A DNA stretch of 64,000 bases, taken from positions 18,095,447-18,159,446 of the forward strand of contig BSWB01000005.1 in the NCBI GenBank assembly GCA_033239125.1. The letters run 5' to 3'. Shown here piece by piece: positions 34,553 through 45,768 of the stretch; positions within the stretch are counted from its first letter, which is position 1; the number at the start of each line of letters is the position of its first letter. The position numbers and the translations under genes are program-made. Origin of the DNA: Fagopyrum homotropicum (Eukaryota > Streptophyta > Magnoliopsida > Caryophyllales > Polygonaceae). Below the pieces are notes generated by a model, which made no database searches, was not told the DNA's origin, and saw only the letters and a program-made list of their open reading frames with translations.

Positions 34553-36187
34553 GAGAGGGTTGTGTAGAATGTGTCATCTGGAAAGCTTCCAACTATTTCC
34601 CCCTCATTGGCTGGATCTTCCTCCTCCTTCACTAGCCTGCTTAAATGATCGGCCACCAGGTTCTCAGCGCCCTTCTTGTCCCGTATCTCTAGGTTGGACT
34701 CGCTTAGAAGAAGCACCCACCGAATCAATCTCGGCTTTGCTTTCTTCTTCGCCATGAGATACCCGAGAGCTGCATGGTCAGTAAAAATCATTACCTCTAC
34801 TCCAAGAAGGTACTGTCTGAATTTCTCAAGTGCAAAAACCACCGCTAGCATCTCCTTCTCGGTGGTGGAGTAATTCCTTTATGCTCCATTAAGCGTCATA
34901 GATGCATAATGGATGACGTATGAGGCTCTTCCGTCTTTCTGTCCTAAGACAGCCCCTACAGCGTAGTCGTTGGCATCACACGTAATCTTGATAGGCTTCT
35001 CCCAATCCGGAGACCGGATAATCGGTGCGCTAGTGAGGCACGCTTTCCAAGTGTCGAAAACTTTTTTGCAAATTTCATCCACTATGAAAGTGGCGTATTT
35101 TTTGAGAAATTCACACAACGGTGCTGAGATCTTTGAAAAGTCTTTGATGAACCGTCGGTATAAACCTGCATGACCAAGAAAAGAACGGATTTCCCGAATG
35201 TTAGTAGGATAAGGTAAACTTTGAATAATATCAACTTTCGCCTTATCTACCTCTATCCCTTTTGAGGATATCACATGTCCTAGCACTATTCCTTGTTCAA
35301 CCATGAAATGGCACTTTTCCAAATTAAGAACTAAATTGGTTTCAACATATTTTTCAAGAACGAGTTTTAAGTGTCCTAGACATGCATCAAAACTATTTCC
35401 ATGGACGGTAAAGTCATCCATAAAACTTCAATAAAGTTTTCTATATATTCGGAGAAAATACTTATCATGCACCGTTGGAAGGTGCCGGGGGCATTGCAAA
35501 GTCCAAATGGCATTCTGCGGTACGCAAAAGTGCCAAATGGACAAGTGAATGTCGTCTTTTCTTGGTCTTCCGGCGCAATGGCTATTTTGAAATAGTCGGA
35601 ATATCCGTCTAGAAAGCAATAGTATGGATGACGTGCAAGACGTTCCAACATTTGGTCAATAAAAGGTAATGGAAAGTGGTCTTTACGTGTTACCTTGTTG
35701 AGTTTGCGGTAGTCAATGCAAACTCTCCAACCGGTTTGTGTCTTGCTTGGGACCATCTCTCCGAATTGATTCTCCACCATGGTGATTCTCCCCTTCTTTG
35801 GAACTACTTGGGTTGGACTAACGCATTTGCTATCCGAGATGGGGAAAATCATGGACGCTTGGATGAGCTTCAATACCTCCTTTTTTACCACTTCCACCAT
35901 TGGCGGGTTCAACTTTCGTTGAGGTTGCCTAGATGGTTTCGCCTCTTCCTCAAGTAGAATTATATGCATGCAAGTGGATGGACTTATCTCTTTGATGTCC
36001 GCAATGGTCCATCCAAGGGCCGTCTTTTGTTCTTTCAACACTTTCACCAACTTGTCCTCTTGACCGGTTGTCAACTTGTTGGAGATGATCACCGGTAGTG
36101 TGTTGATGTCCCCCTAGAAATGCATACTTTAGGTGAGGTGGAAGGTCTTTCAACTCTATCTCCGGTGCCTGCACTATAGATGGAACA
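34553..36187 (-). pseudogene. T1 reverse transcriptase and RNase H
   Basis: 36174-36100 carries the ELKDLPPHLKYAFLG block preceding RT; RT runs from about 35950 (RRITM-like block, GWRVCIDYRKLNK, PFGLCNAP) to the FMDDF-type active site at about 35415; RNase H (ITCDANDYAVGAVLGQ, FTDHAALGYLMAK) follows to about 34640. A one-base deletion in a T-run just before the active-site motif shifts the frame at about 35417, and a CAA-to-TAA type stop lies at about 34873. The reading frame is also off between the protease part (55203-55858) and this block after removing both insertions. Confidence 0.9.
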
Positions 36188-38967
36188 TGTAATATCCGGA
36201 AATTTTATTCCGTTTAATTTCGTAGCAAACCGGATTTCGATCTTTTGATCCTTAGCTGTCTACGTAGTTGGACACAATATATCAAAATTTTATCATTTTA
36301 TGTAATATCACTTCACATAAATGATAAGATTTTCCTTTAGCAAACCCTAATCCTTTAAACCCTAGTTATAACATGACTTGTCCTTGACAAAGTCATGAAG
36401 AGCACAAGACGAGGTCAGGACGAGACCATGACGAGCTATGACGAAACCATGACAAAATCGTGACAAGGCCATGCATGGGCTTGACAAGGCCATGACGAGT
36501 TTTGAAAACCCAAGCAACCTTTGTTTATTTTACAACTTCAGCTCATCTCTTCATGCCCAGATTGCTTCAGCCCAATTTCTGTACACCTCCAGCCAGCCGG
36601 TTTGCATCAGCCTTGCCCTACCTTACTCTCAGCCAGCCCAACAGTGTAAAGACCAAGCCATCTCATGTCCGAGCCCAGCTAGAAGAGAAGATCAACAACG
36701 CTTATTTTCCCCTCTTAACTTCTACGTAACTGCTGCTATTTTGGGGAGGAAGATCACCTTCTGTTCAGCCTAGAATCACGCTCAGTGAATCTCCCTTTTC
36801 TCCTTAATTCTGTCCAGATTCACGCAGCTAATTGTAGCATTATTCCTGCTATCCACGCCTCTACACTCTCCCATCGATCCCTACAGTTTTCAGCCACAAC
36901 GTTCGTCTCATCGAAGGTCTACAGCGGAGAGGAAACTTCCAGCGTCTACAGCCATCACTGTCGCTCACCACCCCCACCATCGTCAAGCGCTTAGGACTGC
37001 TGAGTGATCCGAGCTTTCACTGTCCCTCCGGTAAGACCCAGTCCTCGACTCCTTAATTCTCATCTCCTTTTTGTCTTGGTTAGTCGCTCACACTTTCCTC
37101 CTCTGTGCCGGACGGGTCCTTAATTTTGACTCGATCGGTTTCCCACAGCCAGGTCTAGGAGAGTTGTCCCAACTGCTGCAGCAGTAAGCCTAGTGATCGA
37201 CTACCCGAAGTGGTGGTGTAGCAAGTCACGCCGGCACACCAGCTCGTATCTCTCTTCTTATCGGGGACTGTTAGCGAGTTGTTGATCGAAATACATCCTA
37301 TTTTGTGAGTCTTCTTCATATTGTAGTCCCACTTTCCTTCTCGGTATGCTGCAGTAGCTTAAGTTCACGTAAGTACATCACAAGGTGTTGGTGTTTGAGC
37401 AGATCCTTAGTATAGTAGTTAAATCTCTTGGTTTTGTGTTGTGAGAGTACATAGAATTAAATGAGTTGGTTTCAGTTTCTCTCCTTGTGAGTCTCGAACT
37501 AGAGACCTATAAGCATATGGTGATTTCTGTAAAAATGAGCAGTAGAAATGGAAGTGAGACACCTTGTTTTAATTTCAGTTTGTAAGATGGTAATGGGCAT
37601 AGCTGTAGACCAATGTTAAAGAGTTATATAGAAGATCCACCGTTCAAATTTTAATAGATAATAGGTAGGTATATGTAGTTTACCGTGTTAAATGTGAGAA
37701 GAAATAACCGGTCGGATTAGAAGTTATAAGCTCCCAAAGTGGGGTAGTTAAGCTGTTTTTCCAGCAAGGAAAATTTTGGCGAAGTATAGGAAATGTAAGT
37801 GTTGTAACCAATTTTGGAAATTTTTGTAGAAGTGATGGTTGAACTGTTTTAAGAAATTCTTGCTCCTAGGAGTAGATGAGTTATCATAGACGATCTAGGG
37901 AATTATTTCGGAATTTTTTATAAGTTTATTCGAATTTCATATTTGAAGCTGAAGTTGGACCTTAGCGACTTTTCGGGAAATAGAAAAGTGTGTAGTTTTT
38001 CTTGTTTTACCCAAACTCATCCTTAAGGGTTTGAATATGGTGTTTTAGTCCCAAATAAGAGTTTAAGCATAAATTATGGAAATTTTGGAGGTTTCGGGAC
38101 TAAGGGTAAAATAGTCTTTTTACCATCTTTCACCAATTGCAAATCGATCTGAATTACAGATCGATTTGCAATTTAGAGAGTCGAAATCTATTTCAGGTAA
38201 GTCCTTTGGGCTTACTTAGCTAGCTGCCAGATATGAGTGTGAATGATGATAGTGGTGTGTGAATGATGTGTGCGCTAGTGTATTTCATAGTAATCATCGA
38301 CCGACTTACATATCTGGCCTAAGAGTAACTGGCGTAGCATTCTGCTCAGTTAGCCCGAGGGCGCTGGGGGTTTCCTTCGGAACTAGTCCATACTTGGTTT
38401 GCGAGGACGCCACCGGTGGAGGTGTGCCAAACCATCACAAGTTGGATAAGGAACGGGGGCGATAATCTTAAGATTTCTCGTGCTACAACTTTTAAAACCG
38501 GATAAAGTGAATCACATAAGTTATCAGATAATAACCGGATTGTGTGCCAACATGTTGAGTGATTATATTCTTCTTTTGTGTGTTTGTGCTATTTATCTTT
38601 CTACTTATATTTGATTAGTTTGCTAACTATTTATCGTTGTTTAGACTTTCCACAGGTTAGAGCAGATGCCGAGTGATCCGGATGGTAGTGGACAGCCGGT
38701 GTGTCGTACTCCTTAGGATGGGGAGCAATTTCTTTTATTGGTCTTTCAGTTATGACTGTAATTTTTCTCAATTTATGAGACTTTGTACTTCCGGCTGTCA
38801 GTTTCTGGTCACGGTCATTGTTTTGTTAAAACCTACTTTATGATTTATGAATTTCCTTATATGTGCTTTGTTGTAAGATCTAGCAAAGTTGTTGTCAAAC
38901 TAAGGTCGGGACCCACTGTGAGGTCCTAACCAGTAGCTCCCCGAGTTGTGAAACTTGAGGTGTTACA
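36188..38967 (+). mobile_element. Solo LTR-B inserted in T1
   Basis: A 2,780-bp LTR from TGTAATATCCGG to GAGGTGTTACA flanked by the perfect 5-bp duplication GAACA (36183-36187 and 38968-38972), with no primer site or internal region. Its 3' half matches 1-1435, and its reverse matches the E3 LTR. It shows the splice-like pair (donor CAG/GTAAGT at 38194, acceptor CCACAG to 38655), a U3 inverted repeat at 36291-36326 and a degenerate CATGACGA-type minisatellite at about 36365-36500. ORFs of 70-100 aa inside are not credible. Confidence 0.95.
36365..36500. repeat. Degenerate CATGACGA-type repeats in LTR-B U3
   Basis: Units such as ACCATGACGAGCT, AACCATGACAAA and GGCCATGACGAG follow each other with about 14-bp spacing. 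Confidence 0.6.
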
Positions 38968-39020
38968 GAACAAGCTTTTCGCTTAGGGTAAGTGGACCCA
39001 ATGGCCAAAGTGGAGATAGG
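38968..39020 (-). pseudogene. T1 fragment between the two insertions
   Basis: A 53-bp piece of the T1 protease-RT spacer: its left 5 bp are the GAACA duplication of the solo LTR and its right 5 bp (ATAGG, 39016-39020) the duplication of T2. It links 36187 with 55203 on the minus strand. Confidence 0.85.
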
Positions 39021-40766
39021 TGTTCGCTCCAAACGGTGTGTGCAAGCTTTAAATTTATAACCCTAGTTGTATGCCTAAAATATGGATGCGAACCCGCAGT
39101 ATACGGGTCAATCGTAGTAAAAGCAAGAATTCCGGGGTGTCGATCTCAGGGACTTAGGTGAAACAAAGCAAGTATAGGTTGTCAATATTGCAACTAACCA
39201 CAAAAGCAATTAAAGCAATCAAAGATGATAAAAAGTCAATTAAAGGAAATATGCAATTCTGGGATTAAAGCATCTAGTTGTGGTTCCAACTCAAGATCTA
39301 AAGATAAAGTGGACAAAGCTGAGATTTTTGCATAGGGAAGGTGTTTCTAAAGTGGAATAGATTACCGGGTAAGTCTCACTACTCACAATCCCAAACCGCA
39401 ACTCCTATTACCGGATAAGTCTCAAGGAATTAAGGTAAAGAACTATAACCTCAAACCAACACACCACCTAAGGGAATAGAATCAACCTTTATCGGGTAAG
39501 TCTCAAGCTAACTCACAAAGATGGAATGAAGGCACACTCAAACCCCAATAAAGGATAAACCTTTATTACCTACACTTATGATCTTGGGTAAACAAACAAA
39601 GGAATCACCGGGTAAGTCTCATCCTAGGCTTGCATTGAACCAGGAAAGGTGTAATAAGAATAGGATTTGGAAAACTCTAACACTTAACTCTCAGTTTCGA
39701 ATCAGAAAGGTCACCTCGGTCAAACAAATCCCACCCCGGCCGAGATGTTCATTGATTGAGCGAGATAGCCTAGGGTTAAGGATAAAGACTCGAGCTTTCA
39801 GGGTCCTACTGTGATTAAGATTATTCTATCATCGTCTTTCCCACAACTTTCAGCCAATCACCCTAGAATCACACAAAGAAATTAGCCAATCATCATCATG
39901 AAAGCAATAATCAAATATATGGGAAGAAAGTGAATATTTGAACAAGAAGAACTTAATGAAAAGACTTCAATAACTGAATCAAATATCACAAATATAAGCG
40001 TTCCTTTGGATAACAAATCCAACTAGACAATCAACACCAAAAGGGAATCTAAGAGAATCTTACAAACTCCTTCAAAAGCTATAAAAGCTATCAACTTCCT
40101 TCCTTCAATCCTCCAAAAATTCCTCCTAACTGCAGCTTCTTCAATCCCCCAGCGGTTATGATCGTAACGGCTGTATGCGGCCTCCTTAATTGTGGAAAAT
40201 CCAACCCTTTTTATAGGAAAATTGCCTCCCAAAGATAAGAGATCTTAGAAAGATATTTTCCCATAAAATATGTAAAATATATTAGCTGAATATCTTCTTT
40301 CTTCCAGAAATCCAGCCTAAAAATATAAGATCCTCTTTCCATAATTAAAAGATATCAGCCAAATAAAATATAACTTCGCCGCGTCCAAGGTGTTCGCCTC
40401 GGTCGGGGCGATCCTCGAAATCACCTCGGTCGAGATGATATTGTAGTAGACCGAGGTGGCTCTAAACTGAATGTGAAATCTCTTAAATCTGGTCCAAAGT
40501 AAATCTGTAATCCATTTCCATGCTCCTTGGATTCTTCCTTAAGCTCCTTAATGTAGCTCCTATGACTCCTTAGCTCCTTTAGCTCCATTTTGATGCAAAA
40601 CGTGCCATTTTACCTACGATTACAACGAAACTTGGTGTAGACCTCGATTCTCGCAAAGGTAGATGAAACGACAATATAATCACATAACATACATCCAAAC
40701 ATGCAGATTATTGAAGATAAAACGTCTAAACGAGTTCCAAAATATAGACTATAATTCATGCTATCA
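39021..40766 (-). repeat. T2 3' LTR
   Basis: 1,746 bp. It includes four copies of a CCGGGTAAGTCTCA-like word (about 39364, 39410, 39493, 39608) and the motifs CACCTCGGTC (39712), CCTCGGTCGGGG (40398), CACCTCGGTCGAGATG (40422-40437) and CCGAGGTG (40451). The partner LTR is 126 bp shorter. Confidence 0.93.
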
Positions 40767-42193
40767 AAATACCCCATACTTAGCCCTTGCTTGTCCCCAA
40801 GCAAGTTTCAAATCTAAAGTGCAAGATAGAATGGATTATAAGTCATAAAAATCAATGAAAAGTCTTTCAAAACATTTTAGTGGTGTGCTCCAATCATAGA
40901 CCACTCTAAGAGAATGCTTCATGGAATTTAAAATCAAAATATGCTCAAAACATTTTAAGATATAAGAAAGTTGTTCATCTTTACATAAAATCATAGAATA
41001 CATAATAAATCATAATTATCGAAATTAATCATGTATAATCCAGTTTAAACCACCAAGTCAATCAACAAGCTCGAGGTCTCAAGGGTTTTCCAAAAGAAAG
41101 GTCAAAGAAACGTGTGAGGGTGGGATGTATATAGGGAATGTGGTGCTAGAATCCGGGAAAAGGATCTTCACTTCACTTCACTTGCTTTGAACTTTAACAT
41201 TTTTCACCAATAAGCTTTGCTTATTTACTTTTTACTTTACTTTTTGGGATGCATGGACAGAGGTGCACAATAACCGAAGCCTAGGAGATCAACAATCATC
41301 AATTTCTTGAGATGCCTCAAATCCTTGATGCACATACCATGACCCGTTAGGAATATCGCTCAATTCGACTTTGACAAGACACAAACACCCGGCTATGTGA
41401 ATGGTGCCGAGTTACTCATCATCATGATTGATTTCCCCAAACTTATTTGTTTCTTTCTAACTTTCAGCCAACATCTCAACTTTTCTTTCACCTGCTTTTC
41501 ATTTGCTTGCTTCCAAATTCCCGGATAGGTAAAGGGGGCAAATATGTATATGAGGGGCTAAAGCATGATCAAGAAGAAGAAGAGAAGAGAATGAATTGCC
41601 TTGGTCTTTCCAGGAAGAAAGTGAGAGAACTTACAATGTGGTGTCAACCTTCAAATTCAACATAATTTAGATAAAAACAAAGTATTAAACATGCCAATAA
41701 TTTCAAACAAAGCATTTAGCAACTTAAATACATTATAAAACCTTTCAAACACATAAAGATTTCAAAACCAATTAGCAAACAAAATCATCACTGAGGTCAT
41801 ATCTTGAAAAGAAGCACGAAAATCGTTTCGAAAATGTTCAGTTAAACCGCTTCGGTCGAGATGTTCTAAGTCAACCGAGGTGAAGCACCTCGTTTGGTCA
41901 GAGTCAGTTCGGTCGAGGTCAGAAAATTTTTTTTCTTAAACCAATTTTTGACGTTTGTCTCAATCAAATAACCTGTATGCATGCATGTAGTCTCAGATAA
42001 GCACATAAAGCATAAGGAAATCATAAATATCCTAATCAAGTCATACAAACATCCATATAAGTCAAATAATACATCCACATACCCTATACTTGGGACACAT
42101 TGTCCCAATGGGTCAAAATAAGTCTAAAGAACAGAATACTCACCGGATAAAGCTGAGCTACATAATAAATAAAGAAAAGAAATCCTGGAAGCT
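40767..42193 (-). other. T2 polypurine tract and 3' untranslated region
   Basis: Minus-strand AAGTATGGGGTATTT at about 40785-40767 is the polypurine tract. The remaining 1.4 kb has no credible ORF; palindromic motif copies lie at 41850-41925. Confidence 0.75.
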
Positions 42194-43597
42194 CTAATAC
42201 CACTCCGGTGGTGGTGGCACGTACGGGTACTGAGATGGATCAAACGGGTAGCTCATGACCTGCTGAAACTGAATCTCAGCCATCCTGCGTTGGTGGTGCT
42301 GGCTCTCCCGTATCTCCCTCATCTCTAGGGCTAAGGCGGCGTAGGAGTCGATCATCTGATCCATCACATCATCTATCCGGCGGTGAGCTATTGGATCTCT
42401 CTGTCTGCGGGGTCTACGCCTGGTAGGTCGTGGTGGTGCTGGTGCATCCTCCTCTATCTCCTCCTCGTCGAGGTCGACAACTGGTATGCTGGTACCAGTT
42501 GTATCTGTACCTGTGTCCATGGTAGAACCGCCATCATCATCCTCATTTGCCTCCTCCTCTACCTCCTCACCACCCTGCTCCCGGGCTGCTGCTGCGTCTC
42601 TGGCGTCCTCCATAAGAGGGATCCACGCGGTGTACCAGTATTGAGGGTCATAAATTGTAAACTGAGATGACCATCTAATCCCCTGAGGTACAGTCTGCTC
42701 CCAGGGCATCGCCACATATGGCGTAGTAAGTCCGGGAGGAACCAAAATCCTCCTAGTGATCATCTCCTGTAGCCCAAGCGGCTTGACAGCCGCCACCATA
42801 GTACAAGCACTCAAGTCTAAGTCCATGTAACTCGCAATGTGAGTCACTAGACCTCCGTAGCAGATATCTCCCTTCGCCTTGGCCTTGATCTTGTGCAAAT
42901 CCTCTGCCAGCATAACTCCAAAATCCGGAACTCCTCCGGTCACCATACAGTATAGACTCAGCAGCTCCCCCTGTCTGATCTTCTGGGGCGTCTCAGTACG
43001 CGCCAGAAGTGTCTCGCTGAAGATCCGGTGAGCAAGTCTAAAATCTGGGTGGAAGATAATACGCTCCCTGGAATCTCCAGGTCTCCACCTATCAGCATGC
43101 TCAACCACGTGAGCTGTTTGTCCGCAAAACTCTCGAGCTACAGCTCGAGAAGGAAAGTCAGCAACTGTGGGGGCTGGGAAGCCGAAGATGTCCCTCCAAT
43201 GGTCCATAGGAACTATATAGTTCCGGTTCATCAACCGGTACTTGATGGCACGCTCAATAGGCAAGTAGGTAACTGAGCTAACAAACTCCAAAGTCGGCTC
43301 GAGGTAGTTTGGAGCTCTAATCTCAGTAAACTGCTCCAACCCCACCATAGAAATCATCCTCCTCAAATCACCATCTAAGTGGAGGCAATCAAACGCACCA
43401 ACATCCAAAAATGGTGGTGCAATCAGTGGACGCGCCGCTATACGGTCGTAGTCTACCTGGTGACACTCGTGGATCACCGGTATGGAGCGGCGTAAAGAAG
43501 AAGAAGGAGAAGGAGAGGATCTATCTCTCAAAACCAGCTGCTTGTCAGAACTCATCTTTTTTCTCTCACTGTCAGACCACCTCGGTTGCCCTGACAA
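42194..43597 (-). CDS. T2 Athila ORF1-like protein, 467 aa, intact
   Basis: An uninterrupted ORF in the env-like position between RNase H and the 3' LTR. The first roughly 50 residues are basic and Ser-rich; about 55-340 form the conserved body with the ARPLIAPPFLDVGAFDCL-type start of Athila ORF1-family proteins; about 345-405 is acidic (EEVEEEANEDDDGG; DLDEEEIEEDAP), followed by a basic patch (RPTRRRPRRQRD) and a coiled-coil-like tail. I see no signal peptide and no convincing membrane segment, so an envelope role is not supported by sequence. It is remarkable that it is open while gag and protease-RT are broken. Function unknown. Confidence 0.82.
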   Translation of the reverse strand: MSGQPRWSDSERKKMSSDKQLVLRDRSSPSPSSSLRRSIPVIHECHQVDYDRIAARPLIAPPFLDVGAFDCLHLDGDLRRMISMVGLEQFTEIRAPNYLEPTLEFVSSVTYLPIERAIKYRLMNRNYIVPMDHWRDIFGFPAPTVADFPSRAVAREFCGQTAHVVEHADRWRPGDSRERIIFHPDFRLAHRIFSETLLARTETPQKIRQGELLSLYCMVTGGVPDFGVMLAEDLHKIKAKAKGDICYGGLVTHIASYMDLDLSACTMVAAVKPLGLQEMITRRILVPPGLTTPYVAMPWEQTVPQGIRWSSQFTIYDPQYWYTAWIPLMEDARDAAAAREQGGEEVEEEANEDDDGGSTMDTGTDTTGTSIPVVDLDEEEIEEDAPAPPRPTRRRPRRQRDPIAHRRIDDVMDQMIDSYAALALEMREIRESQHHQRRMAEIQFQQVMSYPFDPSQYPYVPPPPEWY

Positions 43598-44381
43598 CTC
43601 TCAAGAACACCTCGGCCGAGGCACAGGCCGACTGGACCGATGCGAAGTGCTGCTCGATCGTAACTTTCAGAAATCCAGTTCTTTTCCCCCAATATCACTA
43701 CCAATTGTTTTTATGGGGTACTTAATCCTTTTACAGCACAATGCAATGGCAACCAAGGCCCAAATTGATCAAAAACAGTGAAGAAGGGAAAGTTAGGGTT
43801 TTTTCCGAATTACTCCAGATTTGGTCGATTTGGAGCGTTTTTGTTGTAGATTGTTGCTTTCAAACCGATCCTCCACCCTTTCCTTGCAGTTTGGAAGCGA
43901 GAATCGTTGAAAACGAGCGAAAATCAGAGAACGAGGTGATTTGGGGCGTTTCGGTCGAGAGGGTGAGAGAGGGAAGAGAGAGAAATCTCAGCCCCCTTTT
44001 ATACCCTTTTCTGGAACTGCTGTCACCTCGGTCGAGATGGTCTCGACTGGACCGAGGTGGTACGGACCGAGGTGGATCTTCAGTAACCCTAGTCGCCTCG
44101 GTTGCTCAAGAATCATCTCGGTCGAGGTGCTGTGACAACAACCGAGATGTGTCTTAGTCAAACTCTGTCTTCTCAAATTCTTGAACTTCTGTCCTTCTAG
44201 TGTTGCTCCTGAGTTGTATTCCTTCCTTAGAGAGTACCTGGTTTCTGTTTAGGATGCCAACAAAGCAAAGCAAAGCAAACTATCTAAAACTAGACTAGAA
44301 AAAGAGAAAGGAAAACAATACCTTGGGTTGCCTCCCAAGAAGCGCTTGATTTAAGGTCGCTAGGTGGACCGTACAGCGTCC
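43598..44381 (-). other. T2 spacer where integrase should be
   Basis: Starts with the GGGAGGCAACCC block shared with T1 (about 44320-44340) and continues as leader of the ORF1-like gene. No integrase motif (HHCC, D-D-E) in any frame. Clustered palindromic motifs at 43575-43620 and 44024-44150 (CACCTCGGTCGAGATGG, CATCTCGGTCGAGGTG). Confidence 0.75.
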
Positions 44382-45767
44382 CTAAACATGCTGGAAAGTA
44401 TCCTCACCCCATACTTCATCTTTATCATGGGGTGAGATAAGGAAATCTATCGACCGTTCCAACAAGTGCAAGTGCTCATCGGGGAATGAATCGTCTATGG
44501 GTGGTTCGTCCTTCTCGCGTGAAGAGGGAGGTAGCCGGCTGAGGTGATCCGCAACAGAATTTTCGGATCCCTTCTTATCACGGATCTCTAGGTCAAACTC
44601 TTGAAGCAAGAGAATCCATCGAATAAGACGTGGCTTGGCATCCTTCTTAGCAAGCAAGTAACGAATAGCTGCATGGTCGGTGTAAACAATAACTTTTGCC
44701 CCTACTAAGTAAGAACGAAATTTCTCAAAAGCATATACAACCGCCAATAGCTCCTTTTCGGTGGTGGCGTAGTTACGTTGGGCTTCATCTAGCGTCTTGC
44801 TAGCGTAGTAAATGGCGGTGGTCCGGCCATCCTTCTTTTGTCCAAGCACCACTCCTACTGCCACATCACTCGCATCGCACATGATCTCAAAGGGCAAGTT
44901 CCAATCCGGAGGCTGGATAATGGGAGCGGAGATCAACGCTTCCTTAATCCTGTAAAATGCATCATGACACTCTTGCGAAAACTCAAAAACAATATCTTTA
45001 TTCAAGAGGTTAGTTAGTGGTTTAGAGATCTTCGAGAAGTCCTTGATGAATCTCCTATAGAAACCTGTATGCCCGAGAAAACTCCGCACTGCCTTAACAG
45101 AACATGGGGGAGGAAGTTTCTCAATAGTCTCGATCTTAGCTCGATCGACTTTGATACCTCGATTAGAAACGAGGTGTCCTAGCACGATGCCTTCATTAAC
45201 CATAAAGTGACACTTCTCCCAATTCAAGACGAGATTAGTGTCTTCACATCTTTGTAGCACTAGAGAAAGGTTAGATAGGCAATCATCAAAAGAGGAACCA
45301 TATACTGAAAAATCATCCATAAATACCTCCATGATCTCCTCTATATACTCGGAAAAGATAGCCATCATGCATCGCTGGAAGGTAGCGGGTGCATTGCATA
45401 ATCCAAATGGCATCCTTCTATAAGTGAATGTCCCCCATGGACAAGTGAAAGTGGTCTTCTCTTGATCATCCGGATGGATAGGAATCTGAAAGAAGCCACT
45501 ATAGCCATCTAAATAGCAAAAATGTGAATGTTGGGCCAACCGTTCGAGCATTTGATCGATGAAGGGAAGTGGAAAATGGTCCTTCCGAGTGGCCACGTTC
45601 AGCTTCCTATAATCGATGCACACCCTCCAACCCGTGAGGGTCCTAGTTGGGATTAACTCGTTGTTCTTATTCGTCACAACGGTCATCCCTCCTTTCTTCG
45701 GAACTACATGTACCGAGCTCACCCACTTGCTACCCGAGATAGGAAATATGATACCTGCATCCAGCAA
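44382..45767 (-). CDS. T2 reverse transcriptase-RNase H ORF, 461 aa
   Basis: Open from the LLDAGII block of RT through GWRVCIDYRKLN (about residue 45), PFGLCNAPATFQRC (about 120), the active site FMDDFSVY (about 150), the RNase H catalytic blocks (MCDASDVAVGVVLGQ, then TTEKELLAVVYA, then VYTDHAAIRYLL) and a short tail ending at 44382. The ORF1 stop at 45769 and this ORF are separated by a small deletion between direct GAGGTT repeats that shifts the frame. Integrase is absent downstream. Confidence 0.9.
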   Translation of the reverse strand: MLDAGIIFPISGSKWVSSVHVVPKKGGMTVVTNKNNELIPTRTLTGWRVCIDYRKLNVATRKDHFPLPFIDQMLERLAQHSHFCYLDGYSGFFQIPIHPDDQEKTTFTCPWGTFTYRRMPFGLCNAPATFQRCMMAIFSEYIEEIMEVFMDDFSVYGSSFDDCLSNLSLVLQRCEDTNLVLNWEKCHFMVNEGIVLGHLVSNRGIKVDRAKIETIEKLPPPCSVKAVRSFLGHTGFYRRFIKDFSKISKPLTNLLNKDIVFEFSQECHDAFYRIKEALISAPIIQPPDWNLPFEIMCDASDVAVGVVLGQKKDGRTTAIYYASKTLDEAQRNYATTEKELLAVVYAFEKFRSYLVGAKVIVYTDHAAIRYLLAKKDAKPRLIRWILLLQEFDLEIRDKKGSENSVADHLSRLPPSSREKDEPPIDDSFPDEHLHLLERSIDFLISPHDKDEVWGEDTFQHV

Positions 45768-45768
45768 C

